Source: Mycolicibacter icosiumassiliensis
Lineage (GTDB): Bacteria; Actinomycetota; Actinomycetes; Mycobacteriales; Mycobacteriaceae
Direction: 5' to 3'
NCBI RefSeq assembly: GCF_900078685.2
Contig: NZ_LT546166.1
Span: forward strand, 1,539,467 to 1,603,466
Length of the DNA stretch: 64,000 nt
Part shown: positions 33,558-43,752 of the stretch, in pieces
Numbering within the stretch: position 1 is the first letter of the stretch
Layout: every line of letters starts with the position of its first letter
Notes under the pieces: model-generated
Databases searched by the model: none
Told to the model about the DNA's origin: nothing
The model's input: the letters and a program-made list of their open reading frames with translations, nothing else
Program-made: the position numbers and the translations under genes

Positions 33558-35015
33558 TCATCGCCTGCGCAAGTCGACGGGAAGGCCGTCGACGGGGATG
33601 GGCAGCGAGGTGTTGTCCCACCTGGCGGTGTAGTCGGGCCGCACACTCCAGGTGTAGGTGCGCAGCATTTGGTGCAGGATGGCCTTGACTTCGAGCATGC
33701 CGAAATGCATCCCGATGCATTTGTGGGCGCCTCCGCCGAAGGGGATCCAGGCGAAACGGTGCGCGTTGTCCTCGCGCCGCTGTGAGTCGAAGCGCAGGGG
33801 ATCGAAGCGGTCGGGCTCGGTCCAGACGTCGGTGACGAAGTGGTTGACCGCCGGAGTGATGGCCACCAGGGTGCCGGCCGGGATGTAGTAGCCGGCAATG
33901 GCGGTGTCTTCGACGGTCTTGCGCATCACCAGAGGCACCGGGGCGAGAAGGCGCAGCGACTCCTTGATGACGAGGTCGAGGTCGGTCAAGCCCTCCAAAT
34001 CGTCGATATCGAGAACCTTGTCGCCGAAGACGTCGGATTGGGCGCGCACCCGGTCCTGCCAATCGGGATGTTTAGCCAGGTAGTAGGCGACGGCGGTGGT
34101 GGTGATGGTCGAGGTGTCGTGGGCAGCCATCATCAAAAAGATCATGTGGTTGATGACGTCGGCGTCGGTGAACTGTTCGCCGTCTTCTGTGCGGGCCTGA
34201 CACAGCGCGGTGAACAAGTCGTCGCTGCCTCCGGAGCGAGCCTGGGGCAGGTGACGGGTGAAATAGTTTTCCAGGACCCGTCGACCACGGATCCCGGCCC
34301 GATACCGGGTGCCGGGCAGCGGCGCGCGGACGATGGCGCTAGCAGCGCGGACGGTCGCGATGAAAGCCCGGTTGACCGCCTCGCTTTCATCCTTGCCGCG
34401 GCCGCCCATGAACACATCGGTGGCGACGTCGAGTGTCAGGTTCTTCAGCAGGCGATACAGGCGAGTCGATGGCCCGGTCGGCCAGGCCGGAACGGTGGCG
34501 CGCACGCACGGGGCGACCTGTTTGACGTATCCGGCCAGCCGGGGCCGGGTGAACGCCTCTTGCATGATGCGCCGGTGCATCCGGTGTTCATCGAAGCTCA
34601 TCAACATCAGTCCGCGATGAAAAAACGCATCGATGAGGAAGCTCCAGCCGTCTTGCGAGAACGCCTTGGCGTTGCTGGTCAATGCTTGCTGGGTGGCCTC
34701 CGGTCCGGCGATAACCACCATCTTGGTGCCGAAAGCTCCCATCCAGGTCACAGGCCCAAGCCGGGCATAGCGTTCGCGGCCGAGTTCGCAACCAAAGCGG
34801 ATGTAGTCCAAGGTGTGCCCAACGAAAGGCAGCCCAGGGTCACCAGGAACCGGCTTGAGACCGCTGCCAGCCGGTGGAGCCGCCAAATCGCGCACCGGCC
34901 ACCGCCGGCTCAGCTCGCGCCAGCCGTCCTCGACGCGGCGGGGGGCCGGAACCAAAATCACCGACGACAAGCGCTCGCGGGCCTTATCGACCGGAGCGTG
35001 CAACAACCCAGTCAT
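33558..35015 (-). CDS. cyp136: cytochrome P450, CYP136-like
   Basis: 485 residues from ATG 35015, with GAAGGA upstream. I-helix oxygen motif MMAAHDTSTITTTA, K-helix ExxR in VIKESLRLLAPVP, PERF-like WTEPDRFDPLRF, and haem loop FGGGAHKCIGMHFG with the thiolate Cys. The stretches PPAGSGLKPVPGDPGLPFVGH and FFHRGLMLMSFDEHRMHRRIMQEAFTR (in part) follow my recollection of M. tuberculosis CYP136, whose neighbour there is also a tetR. It is a haem monooxygenase whose substrate is unknown. A tetR diverges or reads in the same direction nearby (35151-35780, same strand). Confidence 0.85.
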   Translation of the reverse strand: MTGLLHAPVDKARERLSSVILVPAPRRVEDGWRELSRRWPVRDLAAPPAGSGLKPVPGDPGLPFVGHTLDYIRFGCELGRERYARLGPVTWMGAFGTKMVVIAGPEATQQALTSNAKAFSQDGWSFLIDAFFHRGLMLMSFDEHRMHRRIMQEAFTRPRLAGYVKQVAPCVRATVPAWPTGPSTRLYRLLKNLTLDVATDVFMGGRGKDESEAVNRAFIATVRAASAIVRAPLPGTRYRAGIRGRRVLENYFTRHLPQARSGGSDDLFTALCQARTEDGEQFTDADVINHMIFLMMAAHDTSTITTTAVAYYLAKHPDWQDRVRAQSDVFGDKVLDIDDLEGLTDLDLVIKESLRLLAPVPLVMRKTVEDTAIAGYYIPAGTLVAITPAVNHFVTDVWTEPDRFDPLRFDSQRREDNAHRFAWIPFGGGAHKCIGMHFGMLEVKAILHQMLRTYTWSVRPDYTARWDNTSLPIPVDGLPVDLRRR

Positions 35016-35150
35016 GAGCATTCCTTCGCACTCCTCTGAACACACAGATCGCCATCGACCGCTGGCAGTTCTCGCGTGACTGCGCCTAACCGGTGATACC
35101 CCGAATCATTTACAGGGATCGGTTAAATGTCAAGCTTCAGACAGTTCGGC

Positions 35151-35780
35151 TCAATCTGTCACAGATGGGTAGTCCAGTCGCAGATACCGCAACGCGACCT
35201 GCGAAATACGCCCCGCTGTGGCTGCGGCGTCGTCAGTGGGCAATACCAGGTGGCTGACGGTCAGCCGGACCAAGGCGTCGACGACATCCCGTACATCCTG
35301 GGCGTCGAGCCCCGGGAAATGGCCGATGAACCACTTGATCATCGTTGCCGAGGACAACTCGAGCAGCGACGCCGATGTCGGCAGCAGCGGCAATACCCCG
35401 GTGTCGGGCGACCCGGGCCCGGCGTCGGTCCCCCGGTTGGAGGTCAGTACCGCTTTCAGCAACGGGCTGGACTCCGCCTCGTCCAGGGTGTAGCGGACGG
35501 CGGCCATGATGCCTGCACCGGCGTCGCGGGCATGCTCTTCGAGCACCGCGCGAACGCCATCCAAGAATTGCTCGCCTTCGCGGACGATCAGCGCGTCGCC
35601 GAGTCCTTTCTTGTCGGTGAACTCCTTGTACAGCGTCGGACGAGAGACACCCACCAGCTCGGCGACTTCACTCACCCGTACTCGCTCCCAGCCCTTCTCG
35701 ATCGTCAGGGCCCGCGCAGCGTCCAACACTTGTTCGCGCATGTGCCGGCGAAACGACATTCGCATAGATTCGCTGGGCAT
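35151..35780 (-). CDS. TetR regulator next to cyp136
   Basis: 209 residues. HTH REQVLDAARALTIEKGWERV, RVSEVAELVGVSRPTLYKEFTDK at residues about 13-55. It is directly upstream of cyp136 on the same strand (135 bp) and divergent from the mmpL gene at 35982. A 27-bp inverted repeat lies just before mmpL. It most likely controls the MmpL pump, cyp136, or both. The start ATG 35780 may be a few codons too early (MRMSFRR is an alternative). Confidence 0.82.
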   Translation of the reverse strand: MPSESMRMSFRRHMREQVLDAARALTIEKGWERVRVSEVAELVGVSRPTLYKEFTDKKGLGDALIVREGEQFLDGVRAVLEEHARDAGAGIMAAVRYTLDEAESSPLLKAVLTSNRGTDAGPGSPDTGVLPLLPTSASLLELSSATMIKWFIGHFPGLDAQDVRDVVDALVRLTVSHLVLPTDDAAATAGRISQVALRYLRLDYPSVTD

Positions 35781-35945
35781 GGTCGGTAGGATAAACCGCG
35801 AGGCCGTCTAGCCAGGCACTTCGCTCTATGGATCAACCGGCCGGCAGCATTTCTGGACTGCACATCAGCCCTCCCGGATGGGTGGATCGTGGCCTCGCGA
35901 CCGCTCACGGCGTCTCCACCTTGCATGCTGCGCTACTTCTAGTAG

Positions 35946-35972
35946 CGTAGCGATACCGATAGTCTCGCTACG
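35946..35972. promoter_or_regulatory. inverted-repeat operator upstream of mmpL
   Basis: Arms CGTAGCGA and TCGCTACG (8 bp, perfect) with an 11-bp spacer, ending 9 bases before the mmpL ATG and so overlapping its leader. The partial motif CGATAC also occurs in the palindrome at 14610-14634. Likely the binding site of the divergent TetR. Confidence 0.6.
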
Positions 35973-35981
35973 GGGGAATAC

Positions 35982-38900
35982 ATGACCGACGCTCCTTCAA
36001 CGGGCTCGGGTGCGGGGCCTGCGCTTTTGTCGCGTCCCGCACCGCCTGCCGATGTGGCGAGGCCACGCGAATACAGCAGGCGGTTAGCGGCCCTGGCCGG
36101 GTTCACCGTTCGGCACAAAGCGCTGGCGATCGGGGCGTGGCTGGGTACGGCCGTGCTGCTGGCGATGCTGTTTCCCCAGCTGGAGACGGTGGTGCGTGAG
36201 CAATCGGTGAACCTTCTCCCGCGAGACGTTCCGTCGTTGCAAACAGTGGACCGGATGAGCGCGGCCTTCGGTGAACAGGGTTCCAAGACGGTGGTGTTCG
36301 TTGCGATGGAAGACCCCGCGGGGTTGACGCCTTCGGCGCGGCAGCGCTACGACCAGCTGCTGGCGCGGCTGCGCGCCGACACCGGCCATATCTTGCTGGT
36401 GAAAGACTTGCTGGCCGATCCGGTCACCGCGTCTCAGGCGGTCAGCCGCGACGGCAAGGCGTGGTACCTGCCGGTGGGTGTGGCCGGCACGTTGGGCGAT
36501 CCCACCGCGGCCGCATCGGTGCAGGCGGTGCGCGCCCTCGTCGCAGAGGTGTTCGCGGGCTCGTCGACCACCGCGTATGTGACGGGTCCGCCGACGACGT
36601 TCAGTGACATGATCTCCTCTGCCGAGCACGATCTACTGCTGATCTCGATCGCAACGGCCGGGCTGATCGCGTTGATCTTGCTGATCGTCTACCGGTCGGT
36701 GTTCACCGCCCTGCTGCCGCTGCTGGTGATCGGGATAAGCCTGGCCGTTGGGCGCGGTGTACTGTCCGCGCTCGGCGAAATCGGCATGCCTGTCTCCCAG
36801 TTCACTGTGGCGTTTATGACCGCAATCCTGCTCGGCGCGGGCACCGACTACACGGTGTTTCTGATCAGCCGATACCACGAGCAGCGCCGCGCCCAGGTTC
36901 CCGCCGATCAAGCCGTCATCGCCGCCACCGCCAGCATCGGCCGGGTGATCATGGCCTCGGCGGCCACCGTGGCGTTCGCCTTCTTGACCATGGTGTTCGC
37001 CCACCTGAGCGTGTTCGCCGCCCTCGGTCCGGCCTGCGCGGTCGCCGTACTGGTCGGGTTCGCAGCCACCATCACGCTGCTGCCGCCGGTGCTGGCGCTG
37101 GCCGCCAAAAGAGGCATCGGCGAACCCAAATCTGACCGCACCCGGCGCTACTGGAACAGCGTTGCAGTCGCGGTGGTCCGCCGGCCGGTACCGCTGTTGA
37201 TCACCAGCCTGGTCATCCTGCTGGCCCTGACCGCGGTCGCGGCGACCATGAAGATCAGCTACGACGACCGCAAAGGCCAGCCGGCCGGCACCGCCAGCAA
37301 CCAGGGCTACCGCCTGCTGGACCGCCACTTCCGCAAAGACAGCATCGTCACCGAATTCCTGCTCGTGGAAAACCCGACCGACATGCGCACTGGAAAGGGG
37401 CTGGCCGACCTCGACGAAATGGCCTCCCGCATCGCGCAAATCCCCGGCGTCACCAAAGTATCCGGAGTCACCCGCCCCACCGGAACCCGCCTCGAGCAAG
37501 CCCAACTTTCATGGCAAAACGCTCAGATCGGCGACAAGATGGCCCGCGCCGTCGCCGACGGCAACACCCGAAAAGACGACCTCACCAAACTCACCAACGG
37601 CGCCGGCCAACTCGCGGAGGGCCTGGCCCAACTCGACACCACCCTGCGCACCGCCCTGACTCCGCTAACCGGAATACTCACCCAGGCCCAGTCTGCCGGC
37701 ACCCCGGCCCAGCAGTTGCGGCCTTTGCTGCAACAGCTTTCGGCCACCGCCCCCGCCGTCGATCAAGCCATCCAATCCGGCCCCGGGCTGCGGCCTATGG
37801 CCGACCAAGCTCAAAACGCCATCGCCGTCCTCGACCCCCTCGCCGGTGCCCTCAACAGCTCCCCGTGGTGTGCCACCACAACGCAGTGCACCCAGATCCG
37901 TGACCAAGTCCAGATTCTGGTGAGCCTGCGTGACAATGGGTTCTTCACCGAGGTCGCCGATCTCGGCGACCGCTACAACCCCGCCACCAATGCCACCGTC
38001 ACCGGCACCCTCATCAACGTCCAGTCAGCCGTCGGCGCACTGGACAAAGCCTTCGGAACCCTCGGGGACCCCGCCGACCTTGCCGGCAACATACGGCGCC
38101 TCCAGGACGGCGTCGGCCAGCTTGCCTCGGGCGCCCAAGCGCTGGCGACCGGCGTGCACACCCTGGCCGACAGCAACATCGACATGCTTTCCGGGATGAG
38201 CCAGATCGCCATCCAACTGCAAAACTCAGCCCGGGCCAGCGCCCGCTCAGATTCCTCCAGCGGCTTCTACCTACCCGCCGATGTCTTCGAAAACCGCCAA
38301 TTCGCCGACGTGGCAAAGCAATTTGTCTCCCCCGACGGTAAAGCCGCGCGCTTTGCCATCGAATCCAATTTCGACCCCTACAGCGCCGAAGCAATCCACC
38401 TTGCCCACCAGATCACCGACATCGCCAACGCCGCCCGGCCCAACACCGCGTTAGCCCACGCCACCGTGTCAGTCGCCGGCTTTCCCGCCGTCAACTCCGA
38501 CATCCAACGCCTGCTGCGCGCCGACTTCGCCCAACTGGCCATCGCTACCCTGCTCATCGTCGGGCTCATCCTGGTACTGCTGCTGCGCGCTGTGCTGGCC
38601 CCGCTCTACCTGCTGGGCACCGTGGTGCTCAACTACCTCGCCGCACTGGGCATCGGCGTGCTTCTATTCCAATGGGGGCTGGGCTATCCCATCGCCTGGC
38701 CGGTGCCCCTGGTGGCATTCATCATCCTGGTCGCGGTCGGCGCCGACTACAACATGCTTCTCGTGTCGCGGCTGCGTGAAGAATCAGGACGCAATATCCG
38801 CGTCGGCGTACTACGTACCGTTGCCAACACCGGCTCGGTCATCACCTCAGCGGGACTCATCTTCGCCGCCAGCATGTTTGGCCTGATGGTCGGCTCGGTG

Positions 38901-39080
38901 GCCATCATGGTCCAAGCCGGATTCATCATCGGCTGCGGACTGCTGCTCGACACCTTCCTCGTGCGCACCCTCACCGTCCCCGCCATCGCCACACTCCTAC
39001 GCCAAGCCAGCTGGTGGCCCAACACACCGACCTCGACCACACCCCCGCACCCGCACCCGCCCGGCCACCGCCCGCGGTGA
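35982..39080 (+). CDS. MmpL-family RND transporter
   Basis: 1032 residues. A first transmembrane helix (LAIGAWLGTAVLLAMLF) precedes a periplasmic domain. The first MMPL bundle follows: LLLISIATAGLIALILLIVYRS, FTALLPLLVIGISLAVGRG, and FMTAILLGAGTDYTVFLISRYHEQ with the proton-relay GxxTDY motif. A second periplasmic part contains long helical repeats (DDLTKLTNGAGQLAEGLAQL). The second bundle ends with VGADYNMLLVSRLREESG, the paired motif. MmpL proteins export lipids or siderophores to the mycobacterial outer membrane. No MmpS gene is adjacent. The last 30 residues are Pro/Thr/His-rich. Confidence 0.9.
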   Translation: MTDAPSTGSGAGPALLSRPAPPADVARPREYSRRLAALAGFTVRHKALAIGAWLGTAVLLAMLFPQLETVVREQSVNLLPRDVPSLQTVDRMSAAFGEQGSKTVVFVAMEDPAGLTPSARQRYDQLLARLRADTGHILLVKDLLADPVTASQAVSRDGKAWYLPVGVAGTLGDPTAAASVQAVRALVAEVFAGSSTTAYVTGPPTTFSDMISSAEHDLLLISIATAGLIALILLIVYRSVFTALLPLLVIGISLAVGRGVLSALGEIGMPVSQFTVAFMTAILLGAGTDYTVFLISRYHEQRRAQVPADQAVIAATASIGRVIMASAATVAFAFLTMVFAHLSVFAALGPACAVAVLVGFAATITLLPPVLALAAKRGIGEPKSDRTRRYWNSVAVAVVRRPVPLLITSLVILLALTAVAATMKISYDDRKGQPAGTASNQGYRLLDRHFRKDSIVTEFLLVENPTDMRTGKGLADLDEMASRIAQIPGVTKVSGVTRPTGTRLEQAQLSWQNAQIGDKMARAVADGNTRKDDLTKLTNGAGQLAEGLAQLDTTLRTALTPLTGILTQAQSAGTPAQQLRPLLQQLSATAPAVDQAIQSGPGLRPMADQAQNAIAVLDPLAGALNSSPWCATTTQCTQIRDQVQILVSLRDNGFFTEVADLGDRYNPATNATVTGTLINVQSAVGALDKAFGTLGDPADLAGNIRRLQDGVGQLASGAQALATGVHTLADSNIDMLSGMSQIAIQLQNSARASARSDSSSGFYLPADVFENRQFADVAKQFVSPDGKAARFAIESNFDPYSAEAIHLAHQITDIANAARPNTALAHATVSVAGFPAVNSDIQRLLRADFAQLAIATLLIVGLILVLLLRAVLAPLYLLGTVVLNYLAALGIGVLLFQWGLGYPIAWPVPLVAFIILVAVGADYNMLLVSRLREESGRNIRVGVLRTVANTGSVITSAGLIFAASMFGLMVGSVAIMVQAGFIIGCGLLLDTFLVRTLTVPAIATLLRQASWWPNTPTSTTPPHPHPPGHRPR

Positions 39081-39224
39081 ACTGCATCGCAGCGCCGGCC
39101 CGTCGGATAACGCCCCCCAACAACGTCGGCATCTGCCGCAGCCGCAAACGGTCGAAGGGGTGCCTGCGGCCACGAGGGGTCTGTAAGTTAAACGGTGTAA
39201 CTCCTGAGGAAGAAGGAGAGCACT

Positions 39225-40380
39225 GTGACTGATGTGATTATCGGTGACACCGTCGTTGAGTCGGCCGACGAGGAGGCCGTGGTGCGGCTGGACGACCTGG
39301 ACCAGCAACTGGTCGGGCAGTTGGTGGATCGGGCCCGCTCGCAGGGGCTGCAGCTGACCGGCGAGGGCGGGCTGCTGGCCCAGCTGACCAAGACGATCAT
39401 CGAGTCCGCAGCCGAGGGCGAGCTCGATGAGCATCTCGGCTACGCCAAACATGACCCGGCCGGCCGTGACGGCGGCAACTCCCGCAACGGCAGCCGCCCC
39501 AAGACCGTGCTCACCGACATCGGGCCGGTCGAGGTCGAGATGCCGCGGGACCGCGAGGGCACGTTCGAGCCGCAGATCGTGCGCAAGCGCCAGCGCCGGC
39601 TGTCCGGGATTGAGTCGCTGGTGATCTCGTTGTCGGCCAAGGGATTGACCCATGGCGAGATCTGCGCGCACCTGGCCGAGGTGTACGGCGCGCAGGTGTC
39701 CAAGCAGACCATCTCCACGATCACCGACCGGGTGATCGAGGGCATGAGCGAGTGGCAGAACCGGCCGCTGGATGCGGTGTATCCGGTGGTGTTCATCGAC
39801 GCGATCAACGTCAAGATCCGTGAGGGCAACGTGGCCAACCGGCCGATCTACACCGCGCTGGGTGTCACCGTGGATGGCACCCGCGACGTGCTGGGGCTGT
39901 GGGCCGGTGAGCACGGCGACGGGGAGGGGTCCAAGTATTGGCTGCGGGTCTTGTCGGAGATCAAGAACAGAGGGGTCCAAGACGTCTGCATCGTGGTGTG
40001 CGACGGTCTGAAGGGGCTGCCCGACGCCATCGCCAACGTGTGGCCGGCCGCGATCACCCAGACCTGCGTTATTCACTTGCTGCGCAACAGTTTCCGCTAC
40101 GCCTCGAAGAGGGACTGGGCCGCGATCGCCAAAGACCTCAAGCTGGTCTACACCGCGGCCAGTGAGTCCGCGGCGCTGGACGCGTTCGCCGCGTTCGCCG
40201 AGAAATGGGAACAGCGCTACCCGGCGATCATCAAACTGTGGGAGAACGCGTGGGCCGAGTTCGTGCCGTTCCTGGCCTTCGACAAGGAAATCCGCGGCGT
40301 GATCTGCACGACCAACAGCGTCGAAAGCCTCAATTCGCGCATCCGCAGGGCGGTCAACGCGCGTGGACACTTCCCGACCG
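39225..40380 (+). pseudogene. IS256 (Mutator) transposase, 5' part, interrupted
   Basis: GTG 39225 after GAAGGAGAG. 385 codons of a Mutator transposase: ELDEHLGYAKHDPAGRDGGNS, FEPQIVRKRQRRLSGIE; DDE residues in VVFIDAINVKIRE, IVVCDGLKGLPDAI and CTTNSVESLNSRIRRAVNARG (the Glu near the end). The frame breaks within a codon at 40380 and resumes at 43826; the two parts total 1305 bases, an exact 434-residue gene. It is inactive as it stands. Confidence 0.88.
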
Positions 40381-40399
40381 TTCTGTGGAATCAGGATTG

Positions 40400-42691
40400 T
40401 CAAGTTCGTGCTGGTCGGCCATGGTTGACGGCAACGATCGGCAACGGGGTGGCGGTCAGTTGTCGTGGTGTCGTTCCGGCCGGGGTCGGAACGTCGGCGA
40501 GGCGTTGCAGTAGCTGGTCGAGGGCGGCTTGACCGTCTTCGACGGCTGCTTGTTCGTCGTCGGTGAGCGGGATGCTGACGAGCATCTTTTGAAGGTTCGA
40601 TTTCGCTTGCAGGAGTTGGCTTTTGCTGGACTCTTTGGGAATGTAGAAGTCGCACCGGGCGCAGGCCATCCGGTGCGGGCATTGCTCGAAGAACGTGTAG
40701 CTGCAGAAACCGTGGCCGAGGTCGTAGTGCTGCCAAGGCTCACCAGCGGCGGCACCGCCGGAGGTGGCCGCGTCGCGGTCGACGAGGACTTCGATGGTGC
40801 GGACGTTGCGGGCGAAGTAGCCAGCGTCGCTGTATGCCTTAGCCAGGGTGTTCGGGGTGATTTTGGCGTAGTGCTGGGTCGATTCCGGGCTGCGGTGCCC
40901 GAGCCAAGTCTGCAGCTCGAACAGCGTCATCGGTTCCTTGGCGTTGTAGAGCTGTGTCGCGATGGTGGAGCGAGCGCGGTGGCTGGTGATCGGCCCGCGA
41001 ACGTCGGCGGCTGGGATGCCGGCTTTGCGACAGAGCGCGGGGATGATCGTGTCGTTGATGTAGTTCTTGCTGATCCGTCCGGCTCGGACAGCGAACAGGA
41101 AGTGCACCTTCTCACCGGTTTTCCGGTCCAGCATCGGTGGTTGCGCTGGTCGCAGGGCCTGCCATGCTTCGATCGCCCGGCCCAGGAGCGGGTCGACGGG
41201 CTTGGTGAAGGCGGCGCCGGTCTTGTGGGTGGGGATATCGAGCAGACAGACCGATGAGCCAGTCTGCTGCGGGTCGTCGCCGACGGCGGGCTGATCGTGC
41301 TGCCAGCGGATGCAGCCGAGCCGGAGCCGGGCGATTTCGTCGCTGCGCTGGCCAGCGAACAGCCAGGTCAGCGTGATCGCGCGGACCATGTCGACCGGGT
41401 GGGCTCCGGGCCCTCCGGGCAGGTCGCCGGGGTCGAGGTTGAGGCCGGCCCAGAGAAGTTTGGCCCAGAGGTCGTCGGCGATCACCCGCGGGTCGGGTCC
41501 TTGCAGTGCCCGGATGCTGCGCGGGGTCTCCAATGCTCGCGCGGGGTCGAACCGGCGCGGGATCCAGTCCCAGTCTTGGAGGTCGCGGAAGAAGGTGCGG
41601 GCGATCCGAATGTAGGTGCGTTTCGTCTTCGGCGACAGCGGTTTTCCGAGCTGTTCGGTGCGGCTCTCACGCCAGTTCTGCGATTGGATGTGGTCGCCGA
41701 CGCGCATGCGGTCGACGGCGGCGATCCAGGCCGTGCAGGTCTGGCGTGTCCAGTCAGCGGGCCCGGTGATGTCGGGATGGTCGGCGGCGAGCCAGCGGCC
41801 GATCTTGGCCAGCACGACGCGGTGGGTGTCCCGGGTGCTCGGTTGGACCGTCGCGGTGGCGTGCCAGCGTTGGATCGCTCGCGCCCAGCCCGCGGCGGTG
41901 CCGGTGATGGGGACGGGCCCCTCCCCGTACCGCGGTGCCGGCGGCGGACCGGTGTGTCCGAGCGTAGCCAGAGCCCTGTGAATACCATGCAGGTGGCGGC
42001 CGTGGAAATGCCGTTCGATCGCCGCGTCCGCGCGCAACCGCTCCAGCGCCGGGGAGGTGAGCTCGTTCAGCATCGGGCTGCGGTTGAGCAACAGCAACGT
42101 GCAGATCATCGACTCCAGATTCGCGGCACGATATCCCCATCCGCTAAGCACCGCGCGAACGGGCTCGACTGCCTGCTCGACGGCATCAGCACCGAACACT
42201 CTCTGCGCCAACGCCTGCCGCGCGAACGGCCCGACCAGATCGAATGCGGTGAACCGGGTGAGCAGATAGGCGTGGGCGAGGAGATAGGGGCGTGCCTGCA
42301 TGCCGACCTGCCCCGGGAAACGCTGCCGCAGCTGCTGTGGGCGCAGCAGCTCGGCCCACTCCTGTGTCGACCAGGACCAGAAGTCGCGGCCCAGGTCGCC
42401 GCAGCGGTGCAGGACGATCGCGGTGGCATAGCGGGCGAACCGGCGCTGGAACACGGTGTCGGGATGCCAGTGCAGCACGGCCAACGCCTCGTCCAGTGGT
42501 GCGGTCAGTCGCAGAATCGCCCGCCATTGCCGGTGTTCGCGGTCCCGGTCCAGCCGCAGCAGGTCGAACCCGAGAGTCTGCAGCGCATCGCACTCGTCCT
42601 TCGACAGCCGTTCGTGGCGCCGGAAACAATCCAGCCGCAGCGGCCACTCCCAAGCAGATTGCGCTGCCTGCCAATTCACGATCGTCGTCAT
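40400..42691 (-). CDS. large tyrosine recombinase (TnpB-like) of element B
   Basis: 763 residues from ATG 42691. The catalytic set is complete: R in FAGQRSDEIARL, K in PTHKTGAAF, HRAR in TSHRARSTIATQLYNA, LGHRSPESTQHYAKI with His and nucleophile Tyr. The Cys cluster FCSYTFFEQCPHRMACARCDF near the end matches element A's in spacing. The C-terminal third is strongly alike in the two proteins, while the first 300 residues diverge considerably, so these are distant members rather than recent copies. Coupled by ATGA to the small recombinase. Confidence 0.85.
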   Translation of the reverse strand: MTTIVNWQAAQSAWEWPLRLDCFRRHERLSKDECDALQTLGFDLLRLDRDREHRQWRAILRLTAPLDEALAVLHWHPDTVFQRRFARYATAIVLHRCGDLGRDFWSWSTQEWAELLRPQQLRQRFPGQVGMQARPYLLAHAYLLTRFTAFDLVGPFARQALAQRVFGADAVEQAVEPVRAVLSGWGYRAANLESMICTLLLLNRSPMLNELTSPALERLRADAAIERHFHGRHLHGIHRALATLGHTGPPPAPRYGEGPVPITGTAAGWARAIQRWHATATVQPSTRDTHRVVLAKIGRWLAADHPDITGPADWTRQTCTAWIAAVDRMRVGDHIQSQNWRESRTEQLGKPLSPKTKRTYIRIARTFFRDLQDWDWIPRRFDPARALETPRSIRALQGPDPRVIADDLWAKLLWAGLNLDPGDLPGGPGAHPVDMVRAITLTWLFAGQRSDEIARLRLGCIRWQHDQPAVGDDPQQTGSSVCLLDIPTHKTGAAFTKPVDPLLGRAIEAWQALRPAQPPMLDRKTGEKVHFLFAVRAGRISKNYINDTIIPALCRKAGIPAADVRGPITSHRARSTIATQLYNAKEPMTLFELQTWLGHRSPESTQHYAKITPNTLAKAYSDAGYFARNVRTIEVLVDRDAATSGGAAAGEPWQHYDLGHGFCSYTFFEQCPHRMACARCDFYIPKESSKSQLLQAKSNLQKMLVSIPLTDDEQAAVEDGQAALDQLLQRLADVPTPAGTTPRQLTATPLPIVAVNHGRPART

Positions 42692-43752
42692 CGGCGACCG
42701 GTCTCCTGCTCGCCGAGGCGGGCCAGCATCTCCACCCGCCAGGCGTGGATGTGGTCCATGCCGCGAGCGAGCTTGTCGGCCAGCTCCCGCCCGGACAGGT
42801 GAATATAGGTGAGCGTGGTCTCGGTGCTGCGATGCCCGGCGAACGTGGCGATCGCGTGTAGTTCCCAGCCCATCCGCGCCAGGTCCGTCAAGCACAGATG
42901 CCGGGTCGTGTGGGTAGAGAACTGCGGCACCCCGGCGTCGATCGCGATGCGCCGCACCACTTTCGACCAGGTCCACAAACTCAACGGCTCAGCCAGGTTG
43001 CGGCGCGACTCCGACAGGAACAACGGTCCTCGGGCTCGGCTCAGCGCCGCCCGATGTGTCAGATATTCCTGCAACAACACCCCGGTCGGCGCCGAATACG
43101 GCACCACCCGCTCGAGCCGGTTCTTCGTCGTCTCCGTCCGCACTCGCAACATCCGCCGACCCGGATCCAGGTCATCGGTGCGCAACGAGCACAACTCTTC
43201 CCGCCGCAACGCTGCGTCATAGGCCAGCGCCAACATCACCCGATTCCGCGGCCGCTCGGCCGCCGCCACGGCCAGGACATCCAGCCACTGCTGCTCGGTC
43301 GGGATCCACGGAAGTTTCACCAGCCGCGGCACCAGGCCGCGCTGCTGCCCACCCCACTTCCGCCCTGGCGTATATCGTCCTCGCCCAACAGGATTGGACT
43401 CCCGGACACCCTCATCCATCAGGAAGTCGTAGAACAACCGCACCGGCACCAGCCGCTGCTGGATCGTCGCGTTCGCCAACCCGCACCCGGAATCGATCGA
43501 CACCAAATTCGTGCCACGCCGGCTGGCCCGCCCCGTCAGCTCACGAACGAACACCGCGACATCGGCCCGGTTTGCGGTGACCGGGTCGATGCCATGGTCC
43601 TCACAGACCTGCAGGAACTCGGCCAGCCCGCGCGCATACGCGTCGATCGTCCGCGGTGCTCGACCAAGGTCGACCCACACCCGCAACCAGGCCGCCGCTC
43701 GCTCGTGCCGGCCGAGCACCGGCCACTTGTCCTCAAACCCCGTTGCCGCCAA
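42688..43752 (-). CDS. small tyrosine recombinase (TnpA-like) of element B
   Basis: 354 residues, TTG start after GGGAGG. Catalytic residues: R (DAALRREELCSL), K (TETTKNRLE), HxxR (STHTTRHLCLTDLARMGWEL, shared with element A), H (FAGHRSTETTLTYIHLSG) and Tyr in the same block. N-terminal core-binding domain: HERAAAWLRVWVDLGRAPRTID. Gene order, TTG start and coupling duplicate those of element A. Confidence 0.87.
   Translation of the reverse strand: MAATGFEDKWPVLGRHERAAAWLRVWVDLGRAPRTIDAYARGLAEFLQVCEDHGIDPVTANRADVAVFVRELTGRASRRGTNLVSIDSGCGLANATIQQRLVPVRLFYDFLMDEGVRESNPVGRGRYTPGRKWGGQQRGLVPRLVKLPWIPTEQQWLDVLAVAAAERPRNRVMLALAYDAALRREELCSLRTDDLDPGRRMLRVRTETTKNRLERVVPYSAPTGVLLQEYLTHRAALSRARGPLFLSESRRNLAEPLSLWTWSKVVRRIAIDAGVPQFSTHTTRHLCLTDLARMGWELHAIATFAGHRSTETTLTYIHLSGRELADKLARGMDHIHAWRVEMLARLGEQETGRR

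Noticed and set aside
36633..37505. 290-residue minus-strand frame in mmpL
   Set aside because: Antisense shadow of a clear MmpL membrane region; Gly/Asp/Arg-rich with no domain.
35982..39080. Possible mmpS partner near mmpL
   Set aside because: I looked on both sides for a small MmpS-like secreted protein and found none.
38997..40736. 579-residue minus-strand frame across the IS256 transposase
   Set aside because: Antisense to the transposase and to the element B junction; only its first part copies the recombinase region in a wrong frame.
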